Positions 21,301 to 25,571 of a stretch of DNA of 25,571 nt are shown piece by piece; the stretch's first letter is position 1, and the number at the start of each line of letters is the position of its first letter. The stretch is taken from the NCBI GenBank assembly GCA_023853785.1, contig JAJIRX010001039.1, forward strand, positions 1-25,571. Direction: 5' to 3'. A program made the position numbers and the translations under genes. A model generated the notes under the pieces. That model had not been told where the DNA came from. It worked only from the letters and a program-made list of their open reading frames with translations, and did not search any database. This DNA is from Psilocybe azurescens (lineage: Eukaryota > Basidiomycota > Agaricomycetes > Agaricales > Agrocybaceae).

Positions 21301-22080
21301 CTCGGATTCGAATATTCGAGGTTCTACGCCTGACCTCTTGCCGCTCTTACCACCCACAAGGGAAGAGAGATCTTGAAACATACAAAAAGTTAGCGGAAAG
21401 TCTTAACTTTGAAGTAGGCACTATCTCGTTTAGTGTGGGACGTGCGCTGATCGTAAACGCATCTACTAGGTCGTGTATAGAGACACAGATTTTGTTTTCG
21501 TCAACTCGACGTCACTGGTCTCGCTGAGGCGTTGAAGAGCTCTGCTCTGTTCAAGATGGCCGTCAACTATCGTTACAAGCTGTTGGAGATTGATCTTGAT
21601 GGCTTCTTCCAGAGATTGCTGTTGCTTCAGAAGAAGAAATATGCGGCCCTCAAAGTGGATGACGGCACCAAGGCTAAATCAAAGGGCTAGACATGAAGCG
21701 ACGAGAATATTGCAAGTATCGAAACAAGTTTCTCAGTGAGTCGGCATTCGGTTCCTCGTTATGTTTTAGCCGTCTAACCTGTTTATCAGATATGTCCTCG
21801 AGCAAATTCTTTCTGGAGAAGCGACTGAGAACGTGGTGGAGAATATACACGAATATCTTACAAATATTGGCGAGTATGTTCGTAGCGGATCTATTAAGAT
21901 GGATGATTACATCGTCGACAAGGTAATGCCTGATACAACTTATGTTTTCTTTATTTGCTCATGTCTACTTCAGCGTCTTGGAAAAAATCCTGAGGATTAT
22001 CGCGACGCCAAAAGCCAGCCACACGTTCAAGTTGCTCTGCGAATGAAGCAGAGGGGTGGATCAGTAATTGGTTATTTATA
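18346..22080 (+). pseudogene. POL1: DNA polymerase alpha catalytic subunit, C-terminally truncated pseudogene
   Basis: Remains of the B-family polymerase that extends RNA primers at replication origins and lagging-strand starts. In order: KRARQGGTRVFK (18361-18398); after a 60-nt intron the N-terminal domain DIYDEVSEEQYKKFVKGRLQ (18459-18645); intron 18646-18695; an acidic, charged linker; FFWIDYLELDGKFYF and NLFVLPREKRVEQDEEGN; exonuclease-like domain pieces (PPLNVMSLYVRTVVNYQENN); the palm motif A DFNSLYPSIIQ (20903-20935); motif B at 21271-21300; motif C at 21476-21493; thumb DRYKLLEIDLDG-like and SGEATENVVENIHEYLTNIG; and RLGKNPEDYRDAKSQPHVQV before a stop at 22078. Introns 21194-21246, 21414-21469, 21736-21789 and 21923-21973 are also kept. 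Defects: TGA at 19376 and 19385, TGA for the expected Arg codon at 21331, several frameshifts, ANSTDG where ANSMYG is expected, YRDTDF where YGDTDS is expected, and loss of roughly the last fifth including the zinc-binding C-terminus. A working copy must exist elsewhere. Confidence 0.92.
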
Positions 22081-22885
22081 GGGTCAACAATACGTTTGCG
22101 CTGGAGAGCTTATTGCTCTGCAGAAAATGACGAGTGTCTTGAAGTCCAGAAGATCAACATCGCTAAGGTATCCTTACTTTGTTTGATTCTTTTAATCTGA
22201 TTCCTGACCTGACTACCCTTACCTGACTGAAACCCTTCCAAGTGTCTCGTGATTACGCCCCAAACTTTCAAAGATTCGTAATTGAAACTATCGAAAGTCA
22301 ATCCTCTCGCTCCTCTCATTCATCCACATCTATCCCATCCTCCCACTCCTCCACGCCATCCTCCCACTCCTCCACGCCATCCTCACGCTCCTCCACGCCA
22401 CCCTCCTGCTCGTCCATCCTATCGTCCGTGCCATCCGTCGACTTGTCCATTCCATCCTCCCGCTCACCATCGCCGTCCACCCGCTCTCCTCCATGCCATC
22501 CACTCGCTCCTCGATCGCTGCTTCTCCTCGATCGCCGGCCCACTGCCTCCTCCATCCCACCCATTCCATCCATGCTCTCTTTTGATCGCGCCCTCCCGTT
22601 TCATTCATCTCGCCGCGACATAACATCGACCATCGTTTTCGCCGTCGGACGGATGGTCATCGTCGTTGGGTGCTGCGACCGCGAAGCCTTCGATTTGATC
22701 TACGGGCGTTCTGAAGGACGGCAACGGAAAGCATCGCAAATGAGCGCGTCCACATCGATTCGAGAGGGAGTGGTGAGTGCGAATCCTACTCTTACCTACG
22801 AAAGCGGGGTGTATCGTTTTTCATTTTACAATCTTCCGATTTTAGTCAGCAAGAGATATCCTTTCAAAAGCAAATACACGTACCT
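22081..22885. other. Low-complexity region between the polymerase pseudogene and the LTR
   Basis: Polymerase similarity is lost by about 22080. A 216-codon plus-strand frame (22242-22892) and two minus-strand frames run through the Ser/Pro-coding tandem repeats; being open on both strands is a product of base bias and periodicity, so I call none of them a gene. The non-repeat part (22560-22885) has no recognised content. The expected C-terminal zinc module of the polymerase is not present in any frame. Confidence 0.5.
22335..22418. repeat. 21-bp tandem repeat, about four units
   Basis: Units CCATCCTCCCACTCCTCCAC plus G at 22335-22355 and 22356-22376 are identical; 22377-22397 and 22398-22418 are variants. 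Degenerate copies extend on both sides (about 22310-22500). The period is a multiple of three, so long open frames result on both strands. Confidence 0.8.
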
Positions 22886-23483
22886 TGGTTAGGAGAATAC
22901 ATATTCGTGAGTTGGTGAATGAAATGATAAATGATAGCTATTGATGTTAGAAATAGACAATAATGCACAAATCAGTAGCTATACTGATGAGTAACAATAG
23001 AGTCAAATCTCAAATGCGCAACAATGACAAGTATGAGTGAAAATAGTAAATTGCTTCTGTAGACTCCAAATCTTGTTCTAGTGTCTTTGTTTCCTCAGAC
23101 ATAGTAGGAATACTGGTCTTTACATGGCTAAGTGTCTAAAAATGGCGTAGGCGTGACTATAGGTGTCCACAATATTGCGCCAAACACCAAACCTATAATT
23201 ACGTGACAAATTATATATCACCGGAACCGTCTCAACGAGGGGATTCCGGATCAGTGATCAGAATTTGAATAACTTTACTCTACAAGAAGTTATTAACAGA
23301 ACAGTGTGCAAAAACACCGAAAAGAGCGAATTCTAACTAAGTGTCCATTTGTACAAGTCCAAATATCAAGTGTAGAACATTAGAAACAAAGTGTTTAATC
23401 ACAAAACTAACACAACCCCTGATAAAACACTTCCATAATCCATAAGATGTTGAATCACATCCAAAACAACCCCTGATGATACA
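22886..23483 (-). repeat. Probable 3' LTR of the copia element
   Basis: The 5' edge (23483, minus strand) is placed at TGTATCATCAGGGG directly after the polypurine tract; TG is the standard LTR start. The other edge is less sure: CTCCTAACCA, ending at 22886, gives a TG...CA unit of 598 bp. ACAACCCCTGAT occurs twice (23413-23424 and 23467-23478), the kind of direct repeat seen in LTR U3 enhancers. The partner LTR lies outside the window, so the ends cannot be confirmed here. Confidence 0.5.
23211..23217 (-). promoter_or_regulatory. TATA box candidate inside the LTR
   Basis: TATATAA on the minus strand, about 266 bp into the proposed LTR, a fitting place for the U3/R boundary promoter. Motif match only. 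Confidence 0.35.
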
Positions 23484-23505
23484 TCTCCTCATTCTTCCTT
23501 CCCCA
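23484..23505 (-). other. Polypurine tract
   Basis: On the minus strand this is GGGGAAGGAAGAATGAGGAG with one further A, nearly all purine, immediately before the proposed LTR. It primes plus-strand DNA synthesis in LTR retrotransposons. The pol stop codon (TGA, 23491-23489) lies inside it, a compact layout. Confidence 0.65.
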
Positions 23506-25571
23506 TCACTAATCCCATTAATTCTCGCAACTTCTGAACCTGTGGCTTGGGTAGAGCTTTTGTCAACAAGTCGGCTGGCATATCTCGGTCCGCAAATATA
23601 AGGGTTGCATTCTTCATTGCCACCTGATCTCGCAACCAGTAAAAACATAAGTCCAAGTGTTTCATCCTTCCATGATGTTCAGGATTCTTTGCAACAGACA
23701 TAGATGACTGATTGTCCATATACAACTTGGCTGGTGCAGATGGTGTGTACCCCAACTCCTTCAACAACTTTTGAATCCACCAGATTTCATGCCAGCTGCT
23801 CCAGCAGCTATAAACTCTGCCTCTGTTGTTGACCTTGTCACAACAGGTTGCAGCTTGCTCCTCCATGAAACCACTCCTGACCCAATCTTCACCAAATAAC
23901 CACCTGTTGACTTTCCACTATCCTTATCCCCTCCATGGTCTGCATCACTATATGTGGCAAACAGTTCATCTCCAAGTGAGGGGTCCGGTCCATATTCCAA
24001 CCTCATCTCCTTTGTGCCCTGCAAGTACCTAAACAAGTGCTTAACAGCTTTCCAGTGTTCCATGCCAGGGTTGTGATTGAATCTTGCCAACACACTGACT
24101 GTATAAGCAATGTCAGGCCGGGTCATGGTAGCCAAATACATAAGAGATCCAACGGCAGAAATATATGGGATGCCATCCATCTTCTCTTTTCTTCAGAACT
24201 CAAGGACTCTGCTCTGACATTAACTTCAATCCTGGTAGCATAGGTACCAACGGGTTTGCAATCAGCCATTCCAAACTCCTCCAATTTGTTCACAATATAT
24301 TGCTGTGACAAATATAGCTTGTGCTCTTCCCTTTTTCTTGTAATCTCAACCCCCAACAAAATTTGGTTGCACCCAGGTCCCTTAGTTTGAAATGCTTTCC
24401 AAGTTCAATAACAAAGTTGTCAAGAGCCACCTGAGACTTTGAAGCCAAAGTGATGTCATCCACAAATATGGGCACAATGATTTTGATATTATCTCTATCA
24501 TATATATAGAGTGATGCATCACTATAAGTCTTCTGAAACCCAAGTTCAAGCAAGACCTTTCCAAGTGTTTCACCCATAGACGTGATGACTGCTTTAACCC
24601 ATAAATGGACTTGTTAAGCCTACAGACTGTGCTTTTTCCACCTTGCAAAATCCTAGTGGCTGCTGCATATAGATCTCAACGTCAATGTCACTGTTTGTGA
24701 ATGCATACGATATATCCACAGAACGGAGTTCCATATCTTCAATAGCAGCCAAAGCCATCACAACGCGCACAGTAGCATGCTGCATAGTAGATGCAAAGGT
24801 TTCAAAGTAGTCCTGGCCAGGTCGTTGGTTAAAACCTTTACCGACCACACGTTGCTTTAAATCGCTCAATTGACCCATCTTTTATATTTTGTCTTATACA
24901 CCCATTTAGACCCAATTGCCTTCTGCCCTTCAGGTAGTTCCACAATTTCCCAAGTTCCATTTTCCAAGTGCCAGTTATATTCTTCCAACATTGCAGCTTG
25001 CCACTGATCTGCCTGTTCTGAGTTCATGGCTTCTGAATAAGTTTGTGGATCAGCAGACACACTAACAGGATTAGCCATTTCTTCATCATCATCCTCAGAG
25101 TCATCCTCATCGTCAGAATCAGGAACGAGATTTAGGTGTTCTGACTGCCCACCATTCACCAGGAGGTCTACGGTTACGCCCGGATACCTTGACGCTAAAA
25201 CCCTCTGGGCTGACTCTGGTTCTGGTTCTGTTCTGGTTCTGGTTCTGGTTCTTGGCACTGGTTCAGGTTCTGGTACTGACTTGTTATTACCTGTTGCAAG
25301 ACGCTTGGAACGCGAACTGCAGCAACAGGCTTGACATGTTTATGAGGTTGAAGCTTTATACGCCTGGCTCTTCCTCTGGATCACTTTCAATAATCCTGGC
25401 ATTACGCTGCATACTCCTGGCAATTCAATCTCTTCCTTCTCCTCCTCTTCAATGTGGGCTCAATCGCTTTCTGTTTCCTTGTCAACTTTAGGTGCTGGGT
25501 TAGTCCAGTGGGAGGTGCAATTCGTCTACCTCAGGCAAGACAGGTGGTAGTACTTGTTCATTTTCTGACTC
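23489..25571 (-). pseudogene. copia pol remnant: linker, reverse transcriptase, RNase H
   Basis: Read on the minus strand from the right edge: an acidic linker (ESENEQVLPPVLPEVDELHL), a Pro/Arg/Thr repeat, then the start of the reverse transcriptase (KAIGSKWVYKTKYK, near 24890), then VVGKGFNQRPGQDYFETFAS and VDISYAFTNSDIDVEIYMQQ (24594-24878), LNKSIYGLKQSSRLW (24604-24648), and the catalytic IFVDDITLAS with FVDD at 24455-24466. Downstream are LYLSQQYIVNKLEEFGMADC, LMYLATMTRPDIAYTVSVLA and RNase H with YSDADHGGD (23926-23952), STTEAEFIAAGAAG, LYMDNQSSMSVAKNPEH and ADLLTKALPKPQVQKLRELM. Stop TGA at 23491-23489. Frame changes occur near 24885, 24600, 24370, 24190 and 23790, and a stop at 25502-25500 interrupts the linker. 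Reverse-transcriptase and RNase H acidic residues are still visible, so decay is moderate. Confidence 0.93.
25218..25252. repeat. GGTTCT hexanucleotide microsatellite in the copia linker
   Basis: About six imperfect GGTTCT units on the plus strand. Read as pol on the minus strand they give alternating Arg-Thr and Glu-Pro pairs (PRTRTRTRTEPEPES), so the microsatellite lies in the non-catalytic linker, where length change is tolerated. Confidence 0.75.

Larger units (their letters stand above)
22886..25571 (-). mobile_element. Ty1/copia LTR retrotransposon, 3' half, degraded
   Basis: Probable LTR, polypurine tract, RNase H, reverse transcriptase and the acidic linker downstream of integrase lie in the usual copia order on the minus strand. 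Integrase, protease, gag and the 5' LTR would be beyond the right edge. Frameshifts split pol into at least six pieces, so the copy is not autonomous. Confidence 0.85.

Noticed and set aside
22242..22892. 216-codon Ser/Pro-rich open frame
   Set aside because: It owes its length to a 21-bp periodic, stop-poor repeat; minus-strand frames are equally open, and the part outside the repeat has no family resemblance.
1..25571. CRISPR array, rRNA or tRNA genes
   Set aside because: No spaced identical repeats, rRNA core sequences or cloverleaf-compatible segments were seen.

Overview
The window looks like nuclear DNA of a mushroom-type basidiomycete (Agaricomycetes). The reasons are the very short GT-AG introns (about 48-62 nt where both ends can be fixed), an Agaricomycete-style seven-helix membrane protein gene, transposase-like and unknown proteins of kinds I remember as multicopy in Agaricomycetes, and a Ty1/copia element. 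It has the character of a gene-poor, transposon-rich region in decay: every recognisable gene carries at least one frame break, and most carry several.

Layout. 1-557 (minus) holds three consecutive open frames of an unrecognised, probably broken gene that runs off the left edge. 2077-3304 (minus) is a six-exon seven-transmembrane protein gene that reads cleanly except for one missing base in exon 3; a TATA box lies 35 nt upstream of its ATG. 6751-6992 (plus) is a two-exon fragment of a second member of that family. 7849-9273 (minus) is a seven-exon gene of unknown function with several small frame breaks. 10787-15032 (plus) is a degraded transposase-like gene that begins with a BED-like zinc finger. 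15322-17965 (plus) follows directly and is a broken gene for a putative OTT_1508-type zinc deaminase; its HCE and CxxC zinc-ligand motifs survive, and it carries two in-frame tandem repeats. 18346-22080 (plus) is a pseudogene of the catalytic subunit of DNA polymerase alpha. It keeps its introns but has internal stops, frameshifts, damaged palm motifs B and C, and no C-terminus. 22886-25571 (minus) is the 3' half of a copia retrotransposon (reverse transcriptase, RNase H, polypurine tract, probable LTR) that continues past the right edge.

How the parts relate. There is no operon-like logic. The introns retained in the polymerase and 7TM copies mean they arose by DNA-level duplication or in-place decay, not by retrocopying. 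The most interesting association is the transposase-like gene, the deaminase and the polymerase alpha pseudogene lying head to tail on one strand over about 11 kb. Whether the deaminase belongs to the transposon or is only its neighbour cannot be settled from this window. The many one-base indels have two explanations, real decay and a poorly polished assembly. The nonsense codons and active-site substitutions in the polymerase favour real decay there; the single break in the 7TM gene is ambiguous.
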